Source: Streptomyces triculaminicus
Lineage (GTDB): Bacteria; Actinomycetota; Actinomycetes; Streptomycetales; Streptomycetaceae
NCBI RefSeq assembly: GCF_017349075.1
Contig: NZ_JAFMOF010000007.1
Coordinates: 62,001-126,000, forward strand
Length of the DNA: 64,000 bases
Reading direction: 5' to 3'
The translations under genes were made by a program, and so were the position numbers. Position 1 is the stretch's first letter, and every line of letters starts with the position of its first letter. Below, piece after piece: positions 35,141-43,943 of this stretch. The notes under the pieces are model-generated. The model saw nothing but the letters and a program-made list of their open reading frames with translations. It searched no databases and was not told the DNA's origin.

Positions 35141-37912
35141 TTGCTGCCCCGTCCGTTTGATGACCGTCCGTGGGGAAAGGAGCGAGGCCTCGACCACCCC
35201 TACTCCCTGGGCTGTCACGCCATCGACACAGCAGTCATGGCCGCCGCCTTATGGGACCGCTATCTCACCCCACGCCAGCGCCACGTCATCGCCCACGGCT
35301 GGGGCCTGAGCGAGACCGAAGCCCGCCAGTTCCTCATCTGCCTCGCCGGGCTCCACGACATCGCCAAGATCACCCCGGGATTCCAGGCCTGCGCCCCCGC
35401 AGCCGACCAGGTCACCGGACTCCCCGGCTACGACCCTCTCCCCGCCACATTCCGGTCCCCCAGCCACCAACGAGCGGCACACCTCGTGCTGCCCGAACTC
35501 CTCAACCGAGTCCAGGGCCTGCCCCTGACCGGCCGCCCCCTCAACCTGGTCGCCCACCAGATCGCACAGATCATCGGCGGCCACCACGGCACCTATCCCC
35601 CCGCCCTCTCGCACCAGGGCGACGCGCTCTCCTGCCCCCTGGCTGCAGTGCCAGGACTGGGAGACAAAGAGTGGGACGCCCAGCGAGAAAATCTCATCCA
35701 CCTGATCCACCACCTCTTCGGCACCCCTCGCTACCCCACGCGAACGGCCCGTGGGCCCGCCGCCGTCGTCACCACAGGCCTGATCGTCCTCGCCGACTGG
35801 CTCGCCTCCCAACTCCCCTGGATCCGCGACCGCCAACGCCGCTGGGACACAGACCGCACCCGCAGCTGGGAAGCCCACGTCCGCCGCGCCCGCCGCGCCG
35901 CGCCCAAAGCACTCCGCGAGGCTCAGCTCACCCCGCCCACCTGGCGCCGCCGCAGGACTTTCCCCACACTCTTCCCACACCTCCGAGGACAGAAGCTGCA
36001 CCCCGTCCAGGAAAGCCTCGCCAAGGAACTGCCTGACCTGGCGAGCGGCCCCGGCCTGCTGCTCATCACCGCACCCCCCGGCGAAGGCAAAACCGAAGGC
36101 GCCCTCTTCGGCGAACGGATCATGGGACCGGCCGCCGGCACCAAAGGCCTGGCCTTCCTCCTGCCCACCATGGCCACCACCGACGCCATGTGGACCCGCG
36201 TACGCGACCACACCCGCGCCAACTGCCACACCCCACCACCAGTCGCCCTGCTCCACGCCATGGCCTGGCTAGACGCCACCTACACCCCCGACGACCTGCA
36301 CAGCGCCACCTGCGACCCCGACACCGTCGCCGAATGGCTACGCGGCCGACACCGCGGCTTCCTCACCGGCATCGCCGTAGGCACCTGGGACCAAGCCGCC
36401 CTCGCCGTCCTCCCCCACCGCTACATGGCCATGCGCTGGCTCGGCCTGTCCGGCAAGACCATCATCATCGACGAAGTCCACGCCTACGACGCCCACGGCC
36501 ACGCCCTCACCCTGCGCCTCCTGCAATGGCTCGGCGCCCTCGGCGTCCCCGTCATCCTGCTCTCCGCCACCGTCACCGGAGACACCGCAGCAGCCCTCGT
36601 CCACGCCTACCGCCACGGCGCCGGCCACACCGACACCCCACCCATCCCCATCAGCTACCCCGGCTGGACCTACACCGACCACGCCACCGGCACCATCACC
36701 ACCCCCAAAGAAGCGCTCGGCTCCCACCGCGCCCACACCCTCACCGTCAACACCGTCGACTGCACCCACACCCACAACCCAGACAACACAGACGGCCGCG
36801 CCCGCGCCATTCTCAACCTCCTCAGCCCCCTTCAGGAAACGTCCACCGGCTGCGCACTGATCGTCTGCAACACCGTCGCCGACGCCCAGGCCACCAAAGA
36901 CCTCCTCGCCACCGCCTGGAGCACCACCGACCGGCCGCCACTGGTCCGGCTCCTGCACGCCCGCATGCCCGCCCGGCAACGAGCCGCTGTCACCCGCCGC
37001 ATCCAACGCTGGACCGGCCGCCGCGGCAAACGCCCCACCCGGCCCTTCGTGGTCATCAGCACCCAAATCGCCGAACAGTCCCTCGACGTCGACTTCGACC
37101 TCGTCATCAGCGACCTCGCCCCTCTCGCCCTCCTCCTCCAACGCGCTGGCCGCGGCCACCGCCACCCCCGCAACGACCGCCCCACCTGGGCACCCACAGG
37201 CAAGCCACGCCTCGCCGTCCTCGTCCCCACAGGCCAGCTCCCACCCCGCCACTGGGGCAAGGTCTACCCCCAGTCCATCCTGCGCCGCACCCGGGACCTT
37301 CTCCGCACACTGCATGACGCGGACGACGATCAGCAGATCAAGGACAGCATCCAGACCAAGCAGATCAGCGTCCCCGAGGACATCCAAGACCTCGTCGACA
37401 AGGTCTACAGCCCGGAATTCGCCAAAGCCGACGACATCCACCGCATCGCCGAGGACATGCAACTCGCAGCCACGGCCACCCTCTATACGATCGACCCGCC
37501 CAACAGCGTCCGCGACCTCCACCCACTGACCAACACCGACCAACACCCCGACAAGATCGCCACCCGCCTGGGCGCCGACAGCACCCGCGTCCTGCCCACC
37601 TACCTCACCGCCGACGGACGCCACTGGCTGCACCCCACCCACCACACCCACAGGACAGCACTGCCCCGGCAGGTCGATCCCGGGGACCGGCAGACCATCA
37701 GGCGACTGATGAATGCCACCATCCCGATCAACAGCGAATGGCTTGCCGGCCACGATCCCGCCACCGACCCGCCGGCCACGTGGTCAGACGTCCCAGGACT
37801 CCGGGACCTCGTTCTCCTTCCCCACCCGGTAACCCGCACCACGATCGGCGCGTACCGGGGAGACAGAAAAACCCTCATCGTCGACCCGGAGAACGGCCTC
37901 GTCAGCCGCTGA
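35141..37912 (+). CDS. cas3: CRISPR nuclease-helicase Cas3
   Basis: 923 aa. TTG start with AAGGA 8 bp upstream. The N-terminal HD nuclease has HPYSLGCHAIDTA, GLHDIAK and GGHHGTYPP. The SF2 helicase has Walker A TAPPGEGKTE near residue 311, DEVHAYD near 446, LLSATVTG near 470 and QRAGRGHRH near 668. It is recruited by Cascade to degrade target DNA. In most I-E loci cas3 precedes cas8e; here it follows cas6e, where cas1-cas2 would be expected. CRISPR array 4 begins 13 bp after its stop. Confidence 0.95.
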   Translation: MLPRPFDDRPWGKERGLDHPYSLGCHAIDTAVMAAALWDRYLTPRQRHVIAHGWGLSETEARQFLICLAGLHDIAKITPGFQACAPAADQVTGLPGYDPLPATFRSPSHQRAAHLVLPELLNRVQGLPLTGRPLNLVAHQIAQIIGGHHGTYPPALSHQGDALSCPLAAVPGLGDKEWDAQRENLIHLIHHLFGTPRYPTRTARGPAAVVTTGLIVLADWLASQLPWIRDRQRRWDTDRTRSWEAHVRRARRAAPKALREAQLTPPTWRRRRTFPTLFPHLRGQKLHPVQESLAKELPDLASGPGLLLITAPPGEGKTEGALFGERIMGPAAGTKGLAFLLPTMATTDAMWTRVRDHTRANCHTPPPVALLHAMAWLDATYTPDDLHSATCDPDTVAEWLRGRHRGFLTGIAVGTWDQAALAVLPHRYMAMRWLGLSGKTIIIDEVHAYDAHGHALTLRLLQWLGALGVPVILLSATVTGDTAAALVHAYRHGAGHTDTPPIPISYPGWTYTDHATGTITTPKEALGSHRAHTLTVNTVDCTHTHNPDNTDGRARAILNLLSPLQETSTGCALIVCNTVADAQATKDLLATAWSTTDRPPLVRLLHARMPARQRAAVTRRIQRWTGRRGKRPTRPFVVISTQIAEQSLDVDFDLVISDLAPLALLLQRAGRGHRHPRNDRPTWAPTGKPRLAVLVPTGQLPPRHWGKVYPQSILRRTRDLLRTLHDADDDQQIKDSIQTKQISVPEDIQDLVDKVYSPEFAKADDIHRIAEDMQLAATATLYTIDPPNSVRDLHPLTNTDQHPDKIATRLGADSTRVLPTYLTADGRHWLHPTHHTHRTALPRQVDPGDRQTIRRLMNATIPINSEWLAGHDPATDPPATWSDVPGLRDLVLLPHPVTRTTIGAYRGDRKTLIVDPENGLVSR

Positions 37913-37925
37913 CCGTATGACGATG

Positions 37926-38381
37926 ATGCTCTCCGCGCTGCGCGGAGGTGCCCCGGCCACTTACCCCGACGCTGCGGTACAGATGGCGTCCGCTCTGCGC
38001 TGCGGAGGTGAGCCGGTCAGCGCCATACAGATACCGTCATGGGGCACGTGCTCTCCGCGCAGGCGGAGGTGAGCCGGCGGAGACGTGCTCGGTTTGGGCG
38101 AGCGCCATGTGCTCTCAGCGCAGGCGGAGGTGAGCCGGTGCCGGGTTCTTTGCCGCCGTCGGCACCGAAGTGCTCTCCGCGCAGGCGGAGGTGAGCCGCT
38201 CACCAAGGAACACGAGAAGCGCATCGCCGCGTGCTCTCCGCGCAGGCGGAGGTGAGCCGGAGACCGGTCAGGCCGCAGACACCATCGTGGTGTGCTCTCT
38301 GCGCAGGCGGAGGTGAGCCGAGCCGACCGGCCGGAGGGACCACCCACCCCGCGTGCTCTCCGCGCAGGCGGAGGTGAGCCA
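37926..38381 (+). CRISPR. CRISPR array 4, directly after cas3
   Basis: Eight repeats at 37926 and 37987 (both degenerate), then 38048, 38109, 38170, 38231, 38292 and 38353, with spacers of 31-32 nt. The repeat begins GTGCTCTCCGC and has a GCAG loop, unlike arrays 1-3, but keeps stem CTCCGC/GCGGAG and handle GTGAGCCG. By the handle the crRNA strand is plus. Only 13 bp separate it from the cas3 stop, so there is no room for a leader; transcription would have to come through cas3. The final repeat ends CCA instead of CCG. Confidence 0.95.
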
Positions 38382-38743
38382 CGGTCGTTTGAGCTGAATA
38401 GCGCCGGAGGTCGTGCGCTTTCCTTTCTGATGGATGCGAAGCGGGCCCGAGGCACGGTGGCGGCCCTGGAATGGCGTGAGGACCACGAGTGCGGATCTCG
38501 CAAGGACAACCCGTCTGTGGTGTACCCGGTGGACGCGATGGCAGGCCGTCAGGTGCCATTGCTGCTCCCGCCCTCCGGCATGGTGCATCGCTGGCAGCTC
38601 ACCGGATGGCCGAGTGGCGGGTGGAGCCTGTGACCAGGGCGGAGCAACGGCCTCTGCTGGGCCACCAGCGGCGTCGCCCGCATGCCCGACCGGCCCTCGC
38701 TCGGCCCGGACCTGATCACAGCACCACGAGACAGTCTTGAGCT
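38382..38743. other. gene-free region
   Basis: About 360 bp right of array 4 with no credible gene, leader-like sequence or hairpin. Confidence 0.4.
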
Positions 38744-39358
38744 CTAGGCCTTCTTGTCCTTAGCGCGTGCCTCGAACTGACCGGTCTGGAGGAAGGCGAC
38801 CCGATCCTCCGGAGTGCCCTTCAACGCCGCCTTGGCCGCAGCCTTCACGAAGGGTCCCCCCTCGTTGAAGATCCGCGAGATGAGGACATAGTTGTCCTCG
38901 TCCAGGGCCTTGAACTGACCGGCCTCCAGGAAGGCGACCCGGTCTTCCGGAGTGCCCTTCAGCGCGGCCTTGCCGGCCTCCTTCACCCCAGGACCACCGA
39001 AGTAGATGATCCGCGAGATGAGGACCTCGTTGTCGGTGTCTCTTTCCTCGAACTGACCGGTCTCGAGGAACTTCCTCATGTCCGCGGGCGTGCCATCGAG
39101 CGCCGCCTTACCCGCAGCCTTCACCCCCGGGCCTCCGAGGCTGATGATGCGCAGGATCTCGTTCCGGTCCTTCTCCACCTGCTGGTCCTTGCCGGTGGGC
39201 TCTTCGCTCTGCTGCACGGCGGTCTTCGTCACCGAGCTCTGGGCCGACGGTGTAGACGAACCCGTGGCGGCGCCATCAGCGAAGGCCGACGAGGTCAGCA
39301 GGACGGCCGGAGCGATGGCAGCCACGGTGATCACCGCGGCCATACGAGATAACTTCAA
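38744..39358 (-). CDS. secreted ALF-repeat protein
   Basis: 204 aa. The TTG start (39358) or ATG five codons later gives a signal peptide with the core AVITVAAIAPAVLLTSSAFA and cleavage after AFA. Three tandem repeats of about 45 residues follow, each with GGPGVKEAGKAALKGTPEDR or close variants and ending in LETGQF-like words. ALF repeats occur in actinobacterial surface and polymorphic-toxin proteins; their ligand is unknown. Here they make up almost the entire mature protein, so it may be a stalk or decoy left from a toxin. Confidence 0.8.
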   Translation of the reverse strand: MKLSRMAAVITVAAIAPAVLLTSSAFADGAATGSSTPSAQSSVTKTAVQQSEEPTGKDQQVEKDRNEILRIISLGGPGVKAAGKAALDGTPADMRKFLETGQFEERDTDNEVLISRIIYFGGPGVKEAGKAALKGTPEDRVAFLEAGQFKALDEDNYVLISRIFNEGGPFVKAAAKAALKGTPEDRVAFLQTGQFEARAKDKKA

Positions 39359-39598
39359 GGTATTCCCCACCCTTTTCGTGATATCTGTGCGTCGGCCAAC
39401 TATAGGAGCCAAACCCGACTTGATCCACTGGTTAGATCCAGTGCTTGGCGGCTCCTTCCCATGGGCGCGCCGGCTATGGCTCCGCGTGCCCGCCGATCCT
39501 GCAGCCAACGAGGCAGGAGGTCTGAGCCTGCAGTGGACGCCCCTGAACGGTGTCTCGTGTCCGGGTGGTGGATCTGCCGTCGCGGGTTGGAGCTTTGT

Positions 39599-39905
39599 AT
39601 GGTGCGGCGGCATGAACTGACCAACACGCAATGGGAACGTATCGTTCCGCTGCTGCTGGCGACCGGCGGGCCGGGCGGGCGGTGAGCCGATGACCGCACG
39701 GTGGTCAACGGAGTGCTCTAGCGGACGCGGACCGGGATTCCCTGGCGTGACCTGCCCGAACGCTACGGCCCCTGGTAGACCGTCTATGAACGCCACCGCC
39801 GCTGGTCTGCCGACGGGGCCTGGAAGATCCTGTGCGCCCTCCAGGCAGGCACCGATGCCTCCGCCCGAAACACGGACGGATCCTGGGTGGTCAACGCCGA
39901 CGGGT
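39599..39905 (+). pseudogene. IS5-family transposase N-terminal remnant with three in-frame stops
   Basis: The frame reads HELTNTQWERIVPLLL, then TGA (39683), DRTVVNGVL, TAG (39719), RTRTGIPWRDLPERYGPW, TAG (39776), TVYERHRRWSADGAW. This is the N-terminus of an IS5-group transposase, where W, Y and Q are expected at the three stops. It ends at the hypothetical gene at 39969. Confidence 0.85.
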
Positions 39906-39968
39906 GTAGCTCTGCTGGAGGGAGTCGCGACAGGGTTGGATGTCAGTGCTGCGTTTTAGGTTCGCTCC

Positions 39969-40622
39969 ATGACTCACATAGACCTTGGCGACTTCGATCA
40001 GGCGTGGGATCGCTTCACCTCCTGGCTGGCCACGAACTCGCCGGATGATTACGCCGCGTTGCGGCCGTCCGCCACCGCGCAGGAGATCACCGGGCTTGAA
40101 GCAGACCTTGGTTTCTCTCTTCACCCGGAGCTGAGAGCACTGCTTGAGCGGCACAACGGTGTCGCCGAGCTCCAGGCTGGTGTTGCGGTGGGCGACCAGC
40201 CAGGCGGCTTTCTGCCGCTGGGTCACCGGCTGAGCTGCACCAGCCGGATCGCTTCGCAGCACGTGGAGCTCGTCGAGTTCGGTGAGGAGAACCTTGCGTC
40301 CGAGCTGTGGGAGGAGGACGACCTCAGCGGGCATGCCCACCAGTGGGTCCCGTTCGCCCTCCCCATCGACGGCGGCGTCGCCTTCGTCGACCACCGTCCC
40401 GGCCCGACGTACGGCCGCGTCTATGAGATGGGCATTGGTTCGGGCGCCGTCGACGCAACCGAGTGGGCGCCCAGCCTCGCTGGGCTGTTCAATGTTCTGG
40501 CCGACGCCCTTGAGACCGGGGCACCCTTCAGGTATTACTGGCCGGAGTTCCGAAGCACATCGTCGGATCTGAGATGCCTCGAATGGGATATTCGGACTCG
40601 GACGTCCAGCAGTGGGACGTAG
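39969..40622 (+). CDS. SMI1/KNR4 (SUKH) family protein
   Basis: 217 aa, ATG start. WDRFTSWLATNSPDDYAALR and DLGFSLHPELRALLERHNGV give the family opening; the end ALPIDGGVAFVDHRPGPTYG matches the first SMI1/KNR4 gene of this window at 19659 in layout. Possible immunity protein or cytosolic regulator. It stands alone between transposase relics. Confidence 0.8.
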   Translation: MTHIDLGDFDQAWDRFTSWLATNSPDDYAALRPSATAQEITGLEADLGFSLHPELRALLERHNGVAELQAGVAVGDQPGGFLPLGHRLSCTSRIASQHVELVEFGEENLASELWEEDDLSGHAHQWVPFALPIDGGVAFVDHRPGPTYGRVYEMGIGSGAVDATEWAPSLAGLFNVLADALETGAPFRYYWPEFRSTSSDLRCLEWDIRTRTSSSGT

Positions 40623-40630
40623 AGCGTTGA

Positions 40631-41125
40631 TCAGGTTGCGAGACGGTATCTGCCCTGGTCAGGGGACGGGTAGACACGGCAGTTCTCGCGCGCAAGGTGG
40701 AAGCGCCAGTAGTCCTCGAGGTCCTGTTGCTGATGAGCGCGCGGAGTTTCAGGACGGCTTCGGCGCCCTCGAGACCCCATTGGGCGCCGGTGATGTCGAG
40801 GCGGTCGGTGATCAGATGCCGGCAGGCGCCCTCGGTCACGCCGGTCGCGATGGGCCAGCCTGCCGCGAGGGCACGGTCGTAGCGCAGGAACGCTTCCTTG
40901 CTGGTGAGTAGCGGATGCAGACGTCTGCGCCATGCCGCTGAGCTGGCGTCAGCTCCGCGGCGCCGGCCTGGTCTCCGATCGATTCGGCTGCCTGCAGGGC
41001 ACCGGTGGCCAGGATGGTGAGCGCGTGGGCGGCGGCCCAGTCCTCGGCGGCGGGATCACCACTGTGGTGGAAGGACCAGGCCGCCTGCCACAGGTATTCG
41101 GGAAGGGTGTGGCTCGCCGGTAGGG
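40631..41125 (-). pseudogene. ISKra4-family transposase C-terminal relic
   Basis: Across two minus-strand frames the order is LPEYLWQAAWSFHHSGDPAA, then VTEGACRHLITDRLDITGAQ, AEAVLKLRALISN and finally WRFHLARENCRVYPSPDQG. These are successive blocks of ISKra4-type transposases. At least two frameshifts separate them. Confidence 0.75.
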
Positions 41126-41175
41126 ACTGCTTGAGCTGGGGAGACGCGCGGCGGTCTGGGGTATCGCTTGCTCTC

Positions 41176-41736
41176 CTACTCAAGGCTGCCTATCGAGTGC
41201 AGTTGGGCGAACTCGTCAGCGAGTATGCCCATCATGACGAGGTCGTGGTGCCGGCTGGCGAGGAACACGTGATCGCGGAGGCGGCCCTCCTCGACGAAAC
41301 CGAGCCGGCGATGAAGCTCCAGCGATGCCTCGTTATGGGCGAAGATCCGCGCTTCGCACTTGTGATAGCGGCGCTCGGCGAACATGAAGCGCAACAGCAG
41401 CACCACAGCCTCTGCCGCGTAGCCTTTGCGGCGATGCTCAGCGCCGATCGTGACGCCGTACTCGAACCAGCCCATCCGTGGGTCAGCGTGATGCGAGCCG
41501 ACGGCACCGACTATTTCCCCCGTGTCGACTGCTTCGATCGCCAGCTGGAAGCAGTCACCGTCAGGTTTGGCAGCGGACTGCTCCTTCGCCCAGACGCGAC
41601 AGCCCTCGGCGGACCGGGGTGGGTGCAGAACGTCTCCCAGTCGCTCCTCGTCCTCAGCGAAGCGCATGAACGCGGACCAGTCATCGGGCTCAATACCGCG
41701 CAGGCGTACCCGCTTGCCCGTCCAAAACGATGTCAT
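41176..41736 (-). CDS. GNAT-family N-acetyltransferase
   Basis: 186 aa. RLRGIEPDDWSAFMRFAEDE opening; the acetyl-CoA loop is near EHRRKGYAAEAVVLLLRFMF (motif A, R-x-x-G-x-A); then LELHRRLGFVEEGRLRDHVF. This resembles RimJ/RimL-type acetyltransferases acting on amino groups of proteins, antibiotics or small molecules. It lies between two ISKra4 relics in the same orientation, which may have brought it in. Confidence 0.85.
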   Translation of the reverse strand: MTSFWTGKRVRLRGIEPDDWSAFMRFAEDEERLGDVLHPPRSAEGCRVWAKEQSAAKPDGDCFQLAIEAVDTGEIVGAVGSHHADPRMGWFEYGVTIGAEHRRKGYAAEAVVLLLRFMFAERRYHKCEARIFAHNEASLELHRRLGFVEEGRLRDHVFLASRHHDLVMMGILADEFAQLHSIGSLE

Positions 41737-41867
41737 CCCCTATTGGATCAAGGCCTGACATCTCATGTCCATGCTTTCGGGAACCCTGGATAACCTGCAC
41801 TTCGGGACCGCAGATCCCCATGACTGAAAGATGGTATGGATCAGGCCGTGGGGCGTATCCGTCTTGG

Positions 41868-42250
41868 TCAGGGGGTGGGTGGATGCGGCGGTGCTCGCGG
41901 GAGAGGTGAAAGCTCCGCCAGGGGTCGAGCTCCCTGCTGCTGATGAGCGCCGTAAGCGGCTTTCCGGGGCGCGGGCCGTGGGGCGTCCGGGCGCATGACG
42001 ATGCCCTTGCCGTGCACCGAGAAAACCAGCAGCGTCTCGGCAGTGCACGGGGCGGGAGTCCGCGCGCGGTGGAAGGCGCCGATGTCCACCGCGGTGCCGA
42101 TGACCAGGTCTGCGACCTGGTGGTTCCGATGGCGGGCCACCGCGGTCGTGGCGTCGAACGAGACCCGCACCGATTCCAGCACGGCCAGCCGCGCCAGCGC
42201 GTACGAGTGCGGCTGCGCTGGCAATGACAGGGCTGTGTCGCCGGGTAGAT
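41868..42250 (-). pseudogene. ISKra4-family relic with internal deletion
   Basis: LLVFSVHGKGIVMRPDAPRP is the conserved catalytic-domain block of ISKra4 transposases. It is followed almost at once by WRSFHLSREHRRIHPPPDQD, normally the last part, so some 200 residues between them are lost. Confidence 0.7.
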
Positions 42251-42432
42251 GGTGATGGTGCCGGGCCTCCGCCAGGCGCCCCGGCGGACAGTCACGGCCC
42301 CGAACAGCGACCGTTGCCGAGCCTGAGCACCCAGCCGCCCTGTGGTGAGCCCCGCCCCTGGTGCTCGCCAGGGTGCGGGACCGGCTGTCGGACCGCTGTG
42401 CTCGGTGCGGGGCAGGCAGCGCGAGTGTCTTG

Positions 42433-43770
42433 TCAGGCGGCGGGTATGGCGAAGGCTCGTGCGGCGCGCTTGAGCAGTCGTGGATTGGTGAGTGTCCTGG
42501 GGTGAGCCTTCATATGGAGGACATCCATGAAGGCCTGGTTCACGACCGGGTCGAAGATCGAGGCGACCATGACCTTGTCGCCTGCCCAGCGAAGGAGGCG
42601 GTACCCCGGCGGGTAGGGACCGGTGACATGAGGCTGGGCGAGGTCGGCGGTCGAGGACAACTGCCAGGCGGCGTCGACGACTGCTCTGGCCCGCCTGAAG
42701 TACCCCCACATGCTGTCCTGGGGCCGGCCTCCGGTTTGGAGGTGGGCGGAGAGGCATGAGGCCTGCAATGTGGCGAGGGTGAGGCCTTGGCCGTAGATGG
42801 GGTTCACCGAGGCGAGTGCGTCACCTATGGCCATCAGGCCTCGGGGGAGGCGGCCGAGGCTGGCGAAGTCACGCTTGATGCTTTCCCGGAAGTGGTAGGT
42901 CTTGACCTCGTTGTCCACCATGGCGCACTGGTTCGCAACCTCCTGCAGAGGGGGGACGCACCGGCGCATGCGGGTCAGGAACTGTTCGGGGTCACGGCTG
43001 GGGCGGTAGTCGGTGTAGCCGGCCAGGACGACGCTCCACCGGTTTCCCTCTACTGCCGTCAGGGCTCCCGGCTCGGTGATCGCGGGCCGGTAGCTGCTCG
43101 CCGGGCCTGGAGTGGCCTGCGCCATCTGGGTGCCGGGAAGCTCGTCACCGCGCTGGAAGAACGCCGTGGCATAGCCGAGGTCCACGCGCAGACGGTGCAA
43201 AGGGGGCTGTTCCCAGCCGTGGTGCTCCAGCCAGCTGCTCAGCCGGCTCGAGCGCCCCATGGCGTCGACCACCAGGTCGGCGGCGAGCTCCCCGTCGGGT
43301 GTGGCGGAGTGTCGGCCGTCGGATGCCGATGAAAAGCGTACGCCGCGGACCTGATCGCCGCTGATGATCAGGTCGCGTGCCTGAGCTGTCCTGAGCTCTA
43401 CGTTGGGCAGCGCCGCAACGCGGCTTCGGAGATGGGCTTCGATGAACGGGCGTGTGGCGCCGATCATCTCGGTGTCGGGGACAGGGACCTTGAGGATGTT
43501 GTCGACGTAGAACTGGATGGCTGTGCCGGTCCCCAGTTGCGCGCCGTCCGCGATGAGCTCCTTGACGATGCCGGGGAACCAGCGCTCGAGCTGCATGTGC
43601 CCCATGGCGAGGAGTGCGTGGAGCTGAGCTCGGTGGGGCGCTCCTGGGCCCAGTCCGTTCTCGGATATCTCGTCTTGTTCGAGGATGACGACTTCGTCGG
43701 CGTGGTCGCTTAGTACGCGAGCGGCCATTAAGCCGGCGAAGCTTCCACCCATGACAACTACTCGTCGCAT
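42433..43770 (-). CDS. FAD-dependent oxidoreductase/monooxygenase-like protein
   Basis: 445 aa. FAD-binding N-terminus RRVVVMGGSFAGLMAARVL with the Rossmann glycines, then HRAQLHALLAMGHMQLE and a later GLMAIGDALASVNPIYGQGL (the GD motif binding the FAD ribityl chain). It resembles tryptophan-halogenase/geranylgeranyl-reductase-type flavoproteins but has no halogenase WxWxIP. Substrate unknown. It lies 173 bp downstream of the MAB_1171c gene at 43944, the position a P450 takes in the related operon at 22.5-26 kb. Confidence 0.88.
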   Translation of the reverse strand: MRRVVVMGGSFAGLMAARVLSDHADEVVILEQDEISENGLGPGAPHRAQLHALLAMGHMQLERWFPGIVKELIADGAQLGTGTAIQFYVDNILKVPVPDTEMIGATRPFIEAHLRSRVAALPNVELRTAQARDLIISGDQVRGVRFSSASDGRHSATPDGELAADLVVDAMGRSSRLSSWLEHHGWEQPPLHRLRVDLGYATAFFQRGDELPGTQMAQATPGPASSYRPAITEPGALTAVEGNRWSVVLAGYTDYRPSRDPEQFLTRMRRCVPPLQEVANQCAMVDNEVKTYHFRESIKRDFASLGRLPRGLMAIGDALASVNPIYGQGLTLATLQASCLSAHLQTGGRPQDSMWGYFRRARAVVDAAWQLSSTADLAQPHVTGPYPPGYRLLRWAGDKVMVASIFDPVVNQAFMDVLHMKAHPRTLTNPRLLKRAARAFAIPAA

Positions 43771-43943
43771 GAAACCCCCACTCGGCGGATGGTGTCCGCA
43801 TTGTCGTTAGCGCCGGAAAGAACTCCGTTGGTTCTTTGCGGTGTTGGGACACTATCGCGGTGTCTTGGCCGGGCATTGCGCGGAGGCAGGCGGTGTGACG
43901 TTTGCGTGGTGTCCGGCTGAAGCGCTCGCTGGTCTGGTCCTGG

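Noticed and set aside
36190..37753. Long frames on both strands over cas3
   Set aside because: Low-complexity His/Pro/Arg or Gly/Val translations in wrong frames of a bona fide cas3.
37926..38015. Degenerate left repeats of array 4 as evidence that the array is read leftward
   Set aside because: The Cas6e handle GTGAGCCG and stem orientation indicate plus-strand crRNAs; decay at the left is better explained by loss of the leader end.
41330..41345. CTCGTTATGGGC as an eighth palindrome copy
   Set aside because: Only one arm is present and it lies in the GNAT coding sequence.
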